Source of the DNA: JAMXLO01 sp963794185 | GTDB lineage: Bacteria; Pseudomonadota; Alphaproteobacteria; Acetobacterales; Acetobacteraceae | DNA length: 64,000 nt | Assembly (NCBI GenBank): GCA_963794185.1 | Contig: CAWCDM010000128.1 | Coordinates: forward strand, 1-64,000 | Direction: 5' to 3' | Shown here: in pieces, positions 27,739 to 36,343 of the stretch | Layout: each line of letters opens with the position of its first letter | Numbering within the stretch: the stretch's first letter is position 1 | Notes under the pieces: generated by a model | The model's database searches: none | Seen by the model: only the letters and a program-made list of their open reading frames with translations | What the model was told of the DNA's origin: nothing | Made by a program: the position numbers and the translations under genes

Positions 27739-29342
27739 GCCTGCACCTGGCGCCGGTCACCTCGGCGGGTGTCGCCGTCGATACCACGGCTGTCGCGCAG
27801 CCGCGCATGGCCACCGATTCGCTGCTGCCCTATATCGGGATGGCCGGCGTGCTGCTCGGCTCCATCATGGGCACGCTGGGCACACGGGTCACGTCGTTCG
27901 GGTTGGCGGATCTGCGCGGCGGCCTGTCGGCCGGCTTCGACGAGGGCGCCTGGATCACCACGAGCTTCGGCGTCGGCCAGATGCTGACCGGCGTCGCCTC
28001 GCCCTATCTCGGCGCGATATTCGGCGTCCGCCGCGTCCTGCTGCTCGGCATTCTGCTGTTCTTCCTGACCAGCCTGCTCGGGCCGCTGTCGCCCAACCTC
28101 AATGCGTTCCTGACGATGCAGTTCCTGGGCGGCGTCAGCTCCGGCACGTTCATTCCGCTGACCATCAGCTTCATCGTCCGCAGCCTGCCGGCGCGACTCG
28201 TCGTCTTCGCCATCGCGCTCTATGCGATGAATTCCGAGCTGTCGCAGAACGTCGCGGCCTCGCTCGAGGGCTGGTATGCGGACCATTTGTCCTGGCGGCT
28301 GATCAGCTGGCAGTACTGCGCGATGCTGCCGCTGATGTTCGTATGCGTCTGGTACGGCATTCCGCGCGAACGCACCAACACCGCATTGCTGCGCGCGCTC
28401 GACTGGCCCGGCCTCGTGTACGCCATGATCGGGTTCAGCCTGCTGTATGCCGGGCTGGACCAGGGCAACCGGCTGGACTGGAACAGCAGCGGGCTGGTCA
28501 ACGGCCTGCTGCTGGCGGGCGGGATCATGACGGTGGCGTTCGTGGTGCGCGAGCTGCTGGTGACGTCGCGGCCGTTCCTCAACCTGCGCCTGCTGGCGCG
28601 CGGGAACCTGCCGTACTTGGTTATGCTGCTGGCCGGGTTTCGCTTCATCATCCTGTCCACCGCCTACATCATCCCGAACTACCTGCAGACGGTGCAGAAT
28701 TACCGCGAGCTGCAGGTGGGCTCGGTGCTGCTGTGGATTGCGCTGCCGCAGTTCCTCATCGTCTATCCGCTGGCGGCCCTGCTGCGCCGGGTCGACGGGC
28801 GGTGGGTGCTGGCGTTCGGCGCGGCGATGATCGGCGCGGCCTGCCTGATGGCGACCGATCTGACCAGCCAGTGGGCGACCGAGGATTTCCTGCCGTCGCA
28901 GATCATGCAGGCGATCGGCCAATCGTTCGCGCTGACCTCGGTGGTCGTGCTGGTGGTGCGGTCGATCAACCCGGCCGACGCGCTGACCATCGGCAGCCTG
29001 CTGCAGATCAGCCGCCTGTTCGGCGGCGAAGTCGGCACCGCGTTCATGCAGACTTTTGTTCGTGTGCGCGAGCAGGTGCATTCGAACCTGGTCGGTCTGC
29101 ATATCGACAGCATTGCCGGCGCCACGACCGACCGGCTTGCGGGGTATGCCGGCGCACTTGGCGCGCACACCGCGGACCTTGGCGAAGCGTCCGCGCAAGC
29201 AGCGAAGCTCCTGGGGAGCGCGGTGATGCAGCAGGCATCGGTGCTGTCCTATATCGACGGTTTTCTGGCGGCCGCGGTCGGCGCGTTCGTCTGCCTGCTG
29301 TTGATCGCCGCCATGCGGCGCGGACCTCCGTCGCCGTTTTGA
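27735..29342 (+). CDS. EmrB-type MFS efflux transporter (DHA2 family)
   Basis: The 535-residue inner-membrane protein has about fourteen hydrophobic segments, typical of the 14-helix drug:H+ antiporters. It has the DHA2-like start with a TRVTSFGLADLRGGL helix and GxGQMLTG, in place of the standard PxLPxI motif. Together with the adaptor encoded just upstream it would form a tripartite pump. The upstream patatin suggests that the cargo may be a lipid or lipid-derived molecule, but this is inference. Confidence 0.87.
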   Translation: MSLHLAPVTSAGVAVDTTAVAQPRMATDSLLPYIGMAGVLLGSIMGTLGTRVTSFGLADLRGGLSAGFDEGAWITTSFGVGQMLTGVASPYLGAIFGVRRVLLLGILLFFLTSLLGPLSPNLNAFLTMQFLGGVSSGTFIPLTISFIVRSLPARLVVFAIALYAMNSELSQNVAASLEGWYADHLSWRLISWQYCAMLPLMFVCVWYGIPRERTNTALLRALDWPGLVYAMIGFSLLYAGLDQGNRLDWNSSGLVNGLLLAGGIMTVAFVVRELLVTSRPFLNLRLLARGNLPYLVMLLAGFRFIILSTAYIIPNYLQTVQNYRELQVGSVLLWIALPQFLIVYPLAALLRRVDGRWVLAFGAAMIGAACLMATDLTSQWATEDFLPSQIMQAIGQSFALTSVVVLVVRSINPADALTIGSLLQISRLFGGEVGTAFMQTFVRVREQVHSNLVGLHIDSIAGATTDRLAGYAGALGAHTADLGEASAQAAKLLGSAVMQQASVLSYIDGFLAAAVGAFVCLLLIAAMRRGPPSPF

Positions 29343-29475
29343 ACAGATCGCCGTCGGGTCGCGCCTACTTCGCCGCAAGGCCGAGAGCCAACTCAACAAC
29401 AGGCCACGACGAGTCCTTTGTGACCATCGCTGCGGTGGCGTCGCAGCTCCGGCCCGATGACTGCTGCCACGATAG

Positions 29476-30396
29476 TCAGGCTTCACCCCCCAGGCGGAAA
29501 AAGCGCTGCGCATTACCGAACAGCCACTTGTCGATCACCGTATCCTTCAGGGGCAGCGCGGCATATTCCTCGACCAGCGCTTCCATGGGCAGGCCGAACG
29601 CCTCCCACGACAATCCGACCATGACCTTGTTCTGCAGCAGCGTGTTGCCGAACTGCAGGAACTGTTCCCAACCGGACCCGGGCACACCGAAATAGCGCGG
29701 CCGATGCGATGCGGTGTCGCAGTACAGATTCGGGTGACGGCGCAGCAGCGCGACCATTTCATTCACCCACGGCCAGCCGCTCAGCCCCGCCACGATGCGC
29801 AGTTCCGGAAAGTCCATGGCGATCTGGTCGAGGTGACGTGGATGGCCAAGATCGTACGGGCGGTCGGTCGCGTAGTTCATGTTGGTGTAGATGCGCACCG
29901 GGATATCCAGCTCCACGCATTTCGCGTACAGCGGATAGTAGCGGCGGTCGCTGGCCGGGATCATGTTGTACAGCGAGGAAACACGCAGCGCACCGAAGCC
30001 GTGATCCTGCACCAGGCGCACCAGTTCGCGCACGCCGCGCATTCCGTCGTGCGGACTTATCGTGGCAAGGCCGATGAAGCGCCGCGGGTACTGCGCGAGG
30101 ACATCGGTGATGATCGCATTGCCGGCGCGCAGCACGCCGACCTCGACACCGGCACGGTCCATCAGCGCGACGAAATCGCGGAGCGACATGCCGTGCTTCC
30201 TGGCAGGTGCCGATGGCGTATCGCCGTCAGGGCGCCGGGTGAAGATGCGCTGGTAGTTGGAGAAGCCGTGCCCCGGCAGCGGCGCAAGCCGTTCCGGATC
30301 GCCATAGCCAGGCGGATGCGTGGCCTCCTCCGGTTTCCGTGGATTGCCGTCCTCGTCCGGCGGCAGGTCGCATTCGAGGTCGATGACTTTGCGCAT
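29476..30396 (-). CDS. Amidohydrolase-2 (ACMSD-like) family protein lacking canonical metal ligands
   Basis: The 306-residue TIM-barrel protein of the ACMSD-like amidohydrolase group is recognisable from AQYPRRFIGLATISPHD, MDFPELRIVAGLSGWPW and RHPNLYCDTASHRPRYF. Family members decarboxylate or hydrolyse with a metal held by an N-terminal His-x-His, a His in a GHGGWP-type motif and an Asp in a GSDxP-type motif. Here the N-terminus reads IDLECDLP, the second motif is AGLSGWPW, and the last is VGLSWEAF. It may be a non-metal enzyme or a pseudoenzyme. It is third in an operon with a dehydrogenase and an MFS transporter. Confidence 0.75.
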   Translation of the reverse strand: MRKVIDLECDLPPDEDGNPRKPEEATHPPGYGDPERLAPLPGHGFSNYQRIFTRRPDGDTPSAPARKHGMSLRDFVALMDRAGVEVGVLRAGNAIITDVLAQYPRRFIGLATISPHDGMRGVRELVRLVQDHGFGALRVSSLYNMIPASDRRYYPLYAKCVELDIPVRIYTNMNYATDRPYDLGHPRHLDQIAMDFPELRIVAGLSGWPWVNEMVALLRRHPNLYCDTASHRPRYFGVPGSGWEQFLQFGNTLLQNKVMVGLSWEAFGLPMEALVEEYAALPLKDTVIDKWLFGNAQRFFRLGGEA

Positions 30397-30480
30397 TCCG
30401 GCTGGAACCCCTCACGACGGTGCGCGCGCACCATGCTGATAGCGCAATAACAGCCGCGCTACATTGAGCCCGCCCCCAGA

Positions 30481-31887
30481 CTATTGAGAAATGCGAGCCG
30501 CCGTAACCCTTTCGGACGATGCAGCGCCGGCTGACAGCTCGGCGTCGATCTCCTCGAGCGAGCGGCCGCGCGTCTCGATGCCGATGAACCAGAATGCAAC
30601 GGCGCCGAGCACATACCAGAACGCGAAATAGTTGAAGGCCGGGATTATCGCGTCGAGCGTCGCCTTTGGTGCAACGAAGTTCGACGACCCCGCGATGAAC
30701 GCCAGCCCGGCCGGTCCGATGAACTTGCCGAGATTGCCGACCCCGTAGACCAGGCCCATGCCGCTGCCGCGCAGCCGCGACGGCCACAGCTCTCCCATGT
30801 ACGGCCCCACGATCGAGTAGTTGCCGCTGCCGAAGAAGTTCTGCAGCATGATCATCAGGAAGAACATCGAAACGCCGCCGATGAAGACGCTGTTCAGATA
30901 GCCGGCCAGCGACATGAACAGCGCCGCCACCAGGCAACTCAAGACGCCTGAGGCGCGGCGGCCCATCGCATCGGAGATCCATGAGCAGAAGAAGCGGCCG
31001 GCCACCGCCGCCAGGCTGACCCAGATCGCCAGCTGCGATGCCTCGGGCGCGGTTATCCCCAACACCATCACGAACAGCGTCACCATCCACAAGGTGAGCC
31101 CGACCCCGCCGGTCTGCGTCAGGCCGGTGAGGCATCCGGCGACGATGCTGCGCGGGTATTTGAACAGCTCCACCCAGCGGGTGTGTTCGACCTCTGGTGC
31201 AACAGCCGGCAACTGGATTGATCCAGGATCGACCTGCAATGCCCAGGCGATCGAGCGGCGCGCCTCTTCGACACGGCCCATGCGCATCAGCCAGTGCGGT
31301 GACTCCGGGACCCAGGCGCGGATGTACAGGGTCAGCGCTGCGGGCAGCAATCCGACAGCGAACATGCCGCGCCAGCCGATGTAGGGTGTTGCATACGCGC
31401 CCAGGAACGCCCCTAGCAGTACGCCGACCGGCAGCATCGTCGTGGTCAGCCCGGTCACCCAACCGCGCCTGGAGGCCGGCACGAATTCCTGCACCAGCGT
31501 GATATCGACCGAATAGAGCCCGGTCACACCGAGGCCGACGAGAAGGCGGCAGACGGCAAGGTAGATCCATCCACCATCGGGGGTCACTGCCATTGCGCCG
31601 GTGGCGAGCGAGAAATTGAGCACGGTCGCGATCATGACCTTGCGGCGGCCGATCTTGTCCGCCAGCCAGCCATAGAACAGCGACCCGAAGGGTGCACTGA
31701 TGCCGGACGCGAGCAGGATAGTCCCTGACTGCCCGTAGGTCAGATGCCAGTCCCCGACGATGAATGCCAGTACAAACCCGATCAGGAAAAAGTCGAAGAA
31801 ATCCAGCATGTCGCCGAGCGTGGCCGCCAAGGCGATCTTCCACTGATTTGCGGTCAGCTTCTGTTGCCGATCGAGAAGTTCGAGCAT
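30481..31887 (-). CDS. MFS transporter (sugar porter/aromatic acid:H+ symporter-like)
   Basis: The 468-residue inner-membrane protein has twelve membrane segments. Signature loops include GWLADKIGRRKV between helices 2 and 3 and the PESPHWLMRMGR motif before the central loop, both typical of the SP/AAHS branches. The start at 31887 (MLELLDRQQ) gives the usual short N-terminus. It lies between the alcohol dehydrogenase and the amidohydrolase genes on the same strand and probably imports their substrate. Confidence 0.85.
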   Translation of the reverse strand: MLELLDRQQKLTANQWKIALAATLGDMLDFFDFFLIGFVLAFIVGDWHLTYGQSGTILLASGISAPFGSLFYGWLADKIGRRKVMIATVLNFSLATGAMAVTPDGGWIYLAVCRLLVGLGVTGLYSVDITLVQEFVPASRRGWVTGLTTTMLPVGVLLGAFLGAYATPYIGWRGMFAVGLLPAALTLYIRAWVPESPHWLMRMGRVEEARRSIAWALQVDPGSIQLPAVAPEVEHTRWVELFKYPRSIVAGCLTGLTQTGGVGLTLWMVTLFVMVLGITAPEASQLAIWVSLAAVAGRFFCSWISDAMGRRASGVLSCLVAALFMSLAGYLNSVFIGGVSMFFLMIMLQNFFGSGNYSIVGPYMGELWPSRLRGSGMGLVYGVGNLGKFIGPAGLAFIAGSSNFVAPKATLDAIIPAFNYFAFWYVLGAVAFWFIGIETRGRSLEEIDAELSAGAASSERVTAARISQ

Positions 31888-32090
31888 GGCAGCGTCTCCA
31901 CCTTGTTCGCCCGCTTGATGGCGACGCGGGCGGCCCAGGTCCTTAGTTATCGGTTGCAGAGAATCGGATGGCAGCGGATGGGACCGGGCTAAAGCGTAAC
32001 CCAAACGCCAAATGCGAGCAATGCGATCGCTGGACGTGCGATTGGGGCGGCGAGCAGCGCTTCACCGGAATATAGAAGACCATGCGGCGG

Positions 32091-33257
32091 CTATTCGGCT
32101 GCAGCTCGCTGCAGCCCTATGCCGCGGGCTTTTACCACTACCTTGATCGCGTCCTCCACCCGATCGCGCGCATAGCGTAGCGCCGTGGGCAAATCCTCCA
32201 GTGCAAAGCTATGGGTATGGATGAGCGTCGCGTCGAACCGCCCTTGCGACATGAATGCCTCGGCACGGTGCGTTGCGCTGCGGCCTTCGCCGCGGATACC
32301 AAAGAGGTAAATGTTGTTGCGAACGATGTGCGCGATATCGACCGGCACGGGTTCGTGTGGGAACGCAGCGAGGCAGATCCGGCCGCCGCGGTTCACCATA
32401 TGGACCGCCTCGTTGACTGAATCGGGTGCGCCAGAGCACTCCAGCACATAGTCCACTCCCTTGCCGTTGGTAATCTGGCGCACTGCATCGACCGCGGTGT
32501 TGTGGCGAACGTTGACGGTATGAGTCGCACCAAGCTGTCGACCAATGGCGAGCCGGTTGTCACGCGTGCCCGTCAAGATCACAGGATCGGCGCCCAGCGC
32601 ACGCGCAACTGCGACACCGAGCAGCCCTATTGGCCCCGGGCCGAGCACGGCTACACTCTCGCCTGCTACGAGGCCTCCCAGCTCGGTCAGGCCATACATC
32701 GCGGTACCGGCGGTCACCACAAGCGTGGCCTCCTCGTCCGACATCGTGTCGGGGATCGCGATCAACGTGTTGACGTTGTTCACCGCGTATTCGGTGAATC
32801 CGCCATCGGTCGTGAATCCGTTGGCGCGGTGGCCCTTGTTCACCTCGCCGTAGTTGAGACCGTAGTTGTGACACGCGGTGTACATGCCTTCGCGGCAGCG
32901 CTTGCACTGGCCGCAGCCGGCATGGATTTCGACGGTGACACGCTGCCCGATCCGGTATTCGTCGACGCCCTGGCCGAGCGCAACAACCGTGCCCATATAC
33001 TCGTGACCGGGCGAGAAGTTCTTGTTGAACGGAAGGCCACCCTGGATCATCGCGGGCGGACCATGGCGGATGATTTCAAGGTCGGTGGCGCAGATGGCGA
33101 CAGCATCAATACGAACCAGCACTTCGGCGCGTTGTGGCACCGGCACTGGTTTCTCGACCAGACGCAGCTCCTCCGGGCCGCCGAGCACCCAGGCCTTCAT
33201 GTGGTCCGGGATCGGAAATGTCGTGCTGTCGGTCTTCACGCCGGGCGGTGCATGCAT
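32091..33257 (-). CDS. Zinc-dependent medium-chain alcohol dehydrogenase
   Basis: The 388-residue protein has a catalytic zinc site (Cys in AICATDLE, His in SPGHEYMGTV), a four-cysteine structural zinc loop (CGQCKRCREGMYTAC) and a Rossmann fold with the VAVLGPGPIGLLGV nucleotide motif. These enzymes oxidise alcohols or polyols with NAD(P). The start at 33257 (MHAPPGV) is the first sensible ATG. It opens the dehydrogenase/MFS/amidohydrolase operon. The native substrate is not evident. Confidence 0.87.
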   Translation of the reverse strand: MHAPPGVKTDSTTFPIPDHMKAWVLGGPEELRLVEKPVPVPQRAEVLVRIDAVAICATDLEIIRHGPPAMIQGGLPFNKNFSPGHEYMGTVVALGQGVDEYRIGQRVTVEIHAGCGQCKRCREGMYTACHNYGLNYGEVNKGHRANGFTTDGGFTEYAVNNVNTLIAIPDTMSDEEATLVVTAGTAMYGLTELGGLVAGESVAVLGPGPIGLLGVAVARALGADPVILTGTRDNRLAIGRQLGATHTVNVRHNTAVDAVRQITNGKGVDYVLECSGAPDSVNEAVHMVNRGGRICLAAFPHEPVPVDIAHIVRNNIYLFGIRGEGRSATHRAEAFMSQGRFDATLIHTHSFALEDLPTALRYARDRVEDAIKVVVKARGIGLQRAAAE

Positions 33258-33679
33258 GGTGGCTGCTCCTGGGGTGGCGTTTCGCTGTCGCGCCGCTGAT
33301 CTTGCAGAATCGTTCCTCCGCGTGCCAGGCGCCAAAATGCCTGCTCTTCTGGGTTCATCGTCAACGAGGAGGCTGGCTGCCGTCAATAAGACGGGCATAC
33401 GGATATCTGGAGTGCCGGGACGGATCGGGGCAAGAGACCCCGCGCCATCGCGGGCGATGCACCGCCGGTGATGAAAATGATGCGTGCGGTGATGGTCGGG
33501 ACAAGCCCCGTAGGCGTCAGGATAAGGGCTGATGAGCGCAAGACAGTTGTCGTCGTCGCCGTCGTTTTGGGTCAGCAAATAGTTTGTGCGCTCGGTCATC
33601 GGCGAGGCGGATGGCACACAGTCTGAGGCCGAACAACGTGCTGTGCAACGCGTCGAGCAGCAACTTGCAGGCCTGCCAC
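33258..33679. other. Intergenic region upstream of the dehydrogenase operon
   Basis: The region should carry the promoter of the minus-strand dehydrogenase operon, but no clear -35/-10 pair or operator stands out. It ends at the terminal repeat of the IS6-family element. Confidence 0.35.
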
Positions 33680-34518
33680 GGCTTTGGTGCAACTAGACCG
33701 CGCGAACAAACGTATCCCTGATGCGTCTTGCGGACTTCAGGCGCCAAGCACCGCTTTCCAGACAGCGGGCGCAGTTCGACCTTGAAGTTCGAGACGCTGC
33801 AGTCCGAACTGCTCCCTGCGGATAGGATGCATCAGTTCGACGCCGGCGATCGTGATCGCCGCATTGCGGAGCGTCTTAAAGCCAAGCATCACAGCAATGC
33901 GCTGCTTGGCACTCCGATGGTCCTGCTCAATCTGGTTGTTCAGGTATTTCGACGAGCGAAGCTTCGTGTCCGCGGGCAGCGTGCCGTCGGCTTTCAGCGC
34001 GCGCATCGCACAGTGAGATGCCGCGTGGCCATCCAACGTGATTGTCCGTGGTGCGCACTGCTGGCTCTTGATCGCTTTCCGAAGGAACGCTTTGGCGGCG
34101 GCCACATTGCGCCTGGCGCTCAGCCTGAAGTCGACTGTCCTACCTGCTCGATCGACGGCTCGGTACAGGTAGCACCACTCGCCCTAAATCCTGACGTATG
34201 TCTCGTCGACACGCGACGAGCGGCCAACTGCCAGGGCAAGTCGCCCCAGTGTTTCTCGAATTCCGGTGCTTAGCGCTGCACCCAGCGCATGATGGTCGTA
34301 TGCACCATCGACAGACACCGCTCGGCCATCATCTCCATCAGGTCTCGCAGGCTCAGTTTGGACCGCAGGTGCCAGCGCACGCACAATATGATGACCCTGC
34401 GGTCGAAATGGCGACCCACGAACAGCTCTTCCGCACTCCCAACCCCGCGCATAGGAGAGCCCCATCCTGTCCAGCACGTCGACATACTCAATCGGATCGT
34501 GCCGGTTCCACCAGAGCC
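33680..34518. mobile_element. IS6-family insertion sequence, degenerate
   Basis: Terminal inverted repeats are visible. GGCTTTGGTGCAAC at 33680-33693 faces the reverse complement of GGCTCTGGTGGAAC at 34505-34518, the GGnnnTGnnGCAA type of the IS6 family. The 839-base span is the right size for IS6. The flanking eight bases do not match, so no target duplication is preserved. The transposase inside is broken. Confidence 0.75.
33737..34452 (-). pseudogene. IS6-family transposase, inactivated
   Basis: The N-terminal part has the typical FVGRHFDRRVIILCVRWHL and LRDLMEMMAERCLSM helix-turn-helix region and reaches TTIMRWVQR. It is followed by a frameshift near 34275. The catalytic DDE core continues as VDETYVRI, an in-frame TAG, then GEWCYLYRAVDRAGRTVDF and TITLDGHAASHCAMRALKAD. 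The C-terminus ends at 33737. The reconstructed 238 residues match the family length. With one frameshift and one nonsense codon it cannot make active transposase. Confidence 0.8.
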
Positions 34519-34648
34519 CATTGGCTGACCATGCGGTGCACTGCAGGCCGAGCCTCTGACCCAGCGGTGGCGACGCGACACGATGATTGCCGATCAGTAA
34601 CCAGGAAACCTCTGTCCATCGGCTGCCGGCTGCTCTAATCCGACCGCC

Positions 34649-36343
34649 ATGGCGAAGACGGAGCAAGATCCCTGCAAGGCTGCGGCAAGGGCGTGGCTGC
34701 GGCGCGAACTGCGCCAGGGGACAGGCATAGCCCGGCCTGTCATGCTGTTTGGGCTGGCAGGGACCGCGCTGGGGATCGGCCAGGCGTACTGCGTCGCATT
34801 CGTGCTCATCGCTGCACCGGGTGCTACCGCGCGTGGCCTGGCGCCGGCGCTGGCGGCGTTTGCCATGCTGGCGCTCCTCCGGGCGGCGCTGACGGTTGCT
34901 GCCGACCGCGCGGCCTTCGACGCAGGAGCGGCGGCGCGGCGGCGGCTTCGCAGCGATGCGCTGTCCCGCCTGCTCCATGAGGGCCCGGCGCTGCTCCGCA
35001 CGCAGCACTCGGGCGAGCTCACCGCGGTCGTGGTGGACCGGATCGAGGCGCTGGATGGGCTGTTCGCCCGTTGGCTGCCGGCGTCGGTGCTCGCCGTGGC
35101 CGGTCCGGCAGTCGTGGCACTTGGCGCCTTGCTGGCCGATCGAGTAGCGGGGCTCGTGCTTATTCTGTGCGGACTGCTGGTTCCGGTCGCGATGGCCGGC
35201 GCCGGTATTGGCGCCGCGGCAGCCTCGCGCAGTCAGTTCCTCGCACTCGCCCGGTTGCAGACGCGCTTCCTCGACCGCGTGCGCGGGATCGCCACCATCG
35301 TACTTTATGGCCAGGCCGAGCTAGAGGCGCGCTCGCTTGCCGCGGCAGCCGATGAACTGCGGCGTCGCACCATGCGTGTGCTGCGCGTCGCTTTCCTGTC
35401 GTCGGCGGCGCTCGACCTGGCAGCCGCCCTGGCCTTCGTCGTCCTGGCGCTGCGCTACGGCATGGCGCTGCTGGCCGGTCGCCTGGAGCATCCTGAAACC
35501 GCGCTGTTCGTTCTATTGCTGGTCCCCGAGTTCTTTGCCCCTTTGCGTAGCTTTGCCGCGGCTTACCAGGAGCGTTTGCATGCCACCGGCGCCGCCGAGG
35601 CCCTGCTCCACCTGCCGCCGTTACCGGCGCCGCAGCCGCCACGTGAGGTGCGCACCGTCGCGGCGCAGGGGGTGACCGTGGCGTTCGAGGATGTCCACCT
35701 CACCTGGGATCGCACGCGCGGCCCCGCCCTGAACGGGCTGTCGTTCCGCGTGCCGGCCGGCGAGACCCTCGTGCTTGCCGGCCCGTCGGGCGCAGGCAAG
35801 TCGACCGCGATCGAAATCCTGCTCGGCTTCATCCGTCCGGACCATGGTCGTGTGACGGTCAATGGCGCCGATATCGCCGACCTCGTGCCGCAGGCACTGG
35901 CGCGGCTCACCGCCTGGATCGGCCAGCGCCCCGTGCTGTTCTCCGGTACAATCCGCGACAACATCCGCTTCGCTCGACCGGAAGCCACAGACGGCGAGGT
36001 GGAGGAGGCGGCGCGAAACGCCAGGGTAAGCGAATTCTCCGCCGCATTGCCGGACGGTCTGGACACCAAGGTTGGCGAAAGTGGTTACGGGCTTTCCGGC
36101 GGCCAGGCCCAGCGCGTGGCCATCGCCCGGGCCTTCCTGAAGAACGCGCCGCTGCTTCTGCTCGACGAACCGACCGCACATCTCGATCCGGCCACCGAGG
36201 CCGAGGTGCTGGACAGCCTGCGCCGCCTGGCCCTCGGGCGCACCGTGATCCTGGCCAGCCACTCCTCGGCGGCGCATGGCTTTGCCGGCCGGCGGCTCAA
36301 TATAAGCGACGGCCGGGCTGTGCCGGCACGCGGCGCTGCATGA
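34649..36343 (+). CDS. cydD: Thiol reductant ABC exporter subunit CydD
   Basis: The 564-residue half-transporter has about six N-terminal membrane segments. The ATPase follows, with Walker A GPSGAGKST (about 378-386), signature LSGGQAQR and Walker B LLLLDEPTAHLDP. The CydD-type features RTQHSGELTAVVVDRIEALDGLFARW and the truncated transmembrane domain fit this subunit. CydDC exports glutathione and cysteine to the periplasm and is needed to assemble cytochrome bd oxidase. The stop overlaps the cydC start (ATGA). No cydAB genes lie nearby. Confidence 0.88.
   Translation: MAKTEQDPCKAAARAWLRRELRQGTGIARPVMLFGLAGTALGIGQAYCVAFVLIAAPGATARGLAPALAAFAMLALLRAALTVAADRAAFDAGAAARRRLRSDALSRLLHEGPALLRTQHSGELTAVVVDRIEALDGLFARWLPASVLAVAGPAVVALGALLADRVAGLVLILCGLLVPVAMAGAGIGAAAASRSQFLALARLQTRFLDRVRGIATIVLYGQAELEARSLAAAADELRRRTMRVLRVAFLSSAALDLAAALAFVVLALRYGMALLAGRLEHPETALFVLLLVPEFFAPLRSFAAAYQERLHATGAAEALLHLPPLPAPQPPREVRTVAAQGVTVAFEDVHLTWDRTRGPALNGLSFRVPAGETLVLAGPSGAGKSTAIEILLGFIRPDHGRVTVNGADIADLVPQALARLTAWIGQRPVLFSGTIRDNIRFARPEATDGEVEEAARNARVSEFSAALPDGLDTKVGESGYGLSGGQAQRVAIARAFLKNAPLLLLDEPTAHLDPATEAEVLDSLRRLALGRTVILASHSSAAHGFAGRRLNISDGRAVPARGAA

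Noticed and set aside
27405..29513. A 702-codon minus-strand open frame
   Set aside because: Antisense of the EmrB-type transporter gene; composition is typical of shadows (Gln, Arg, His, Asp).
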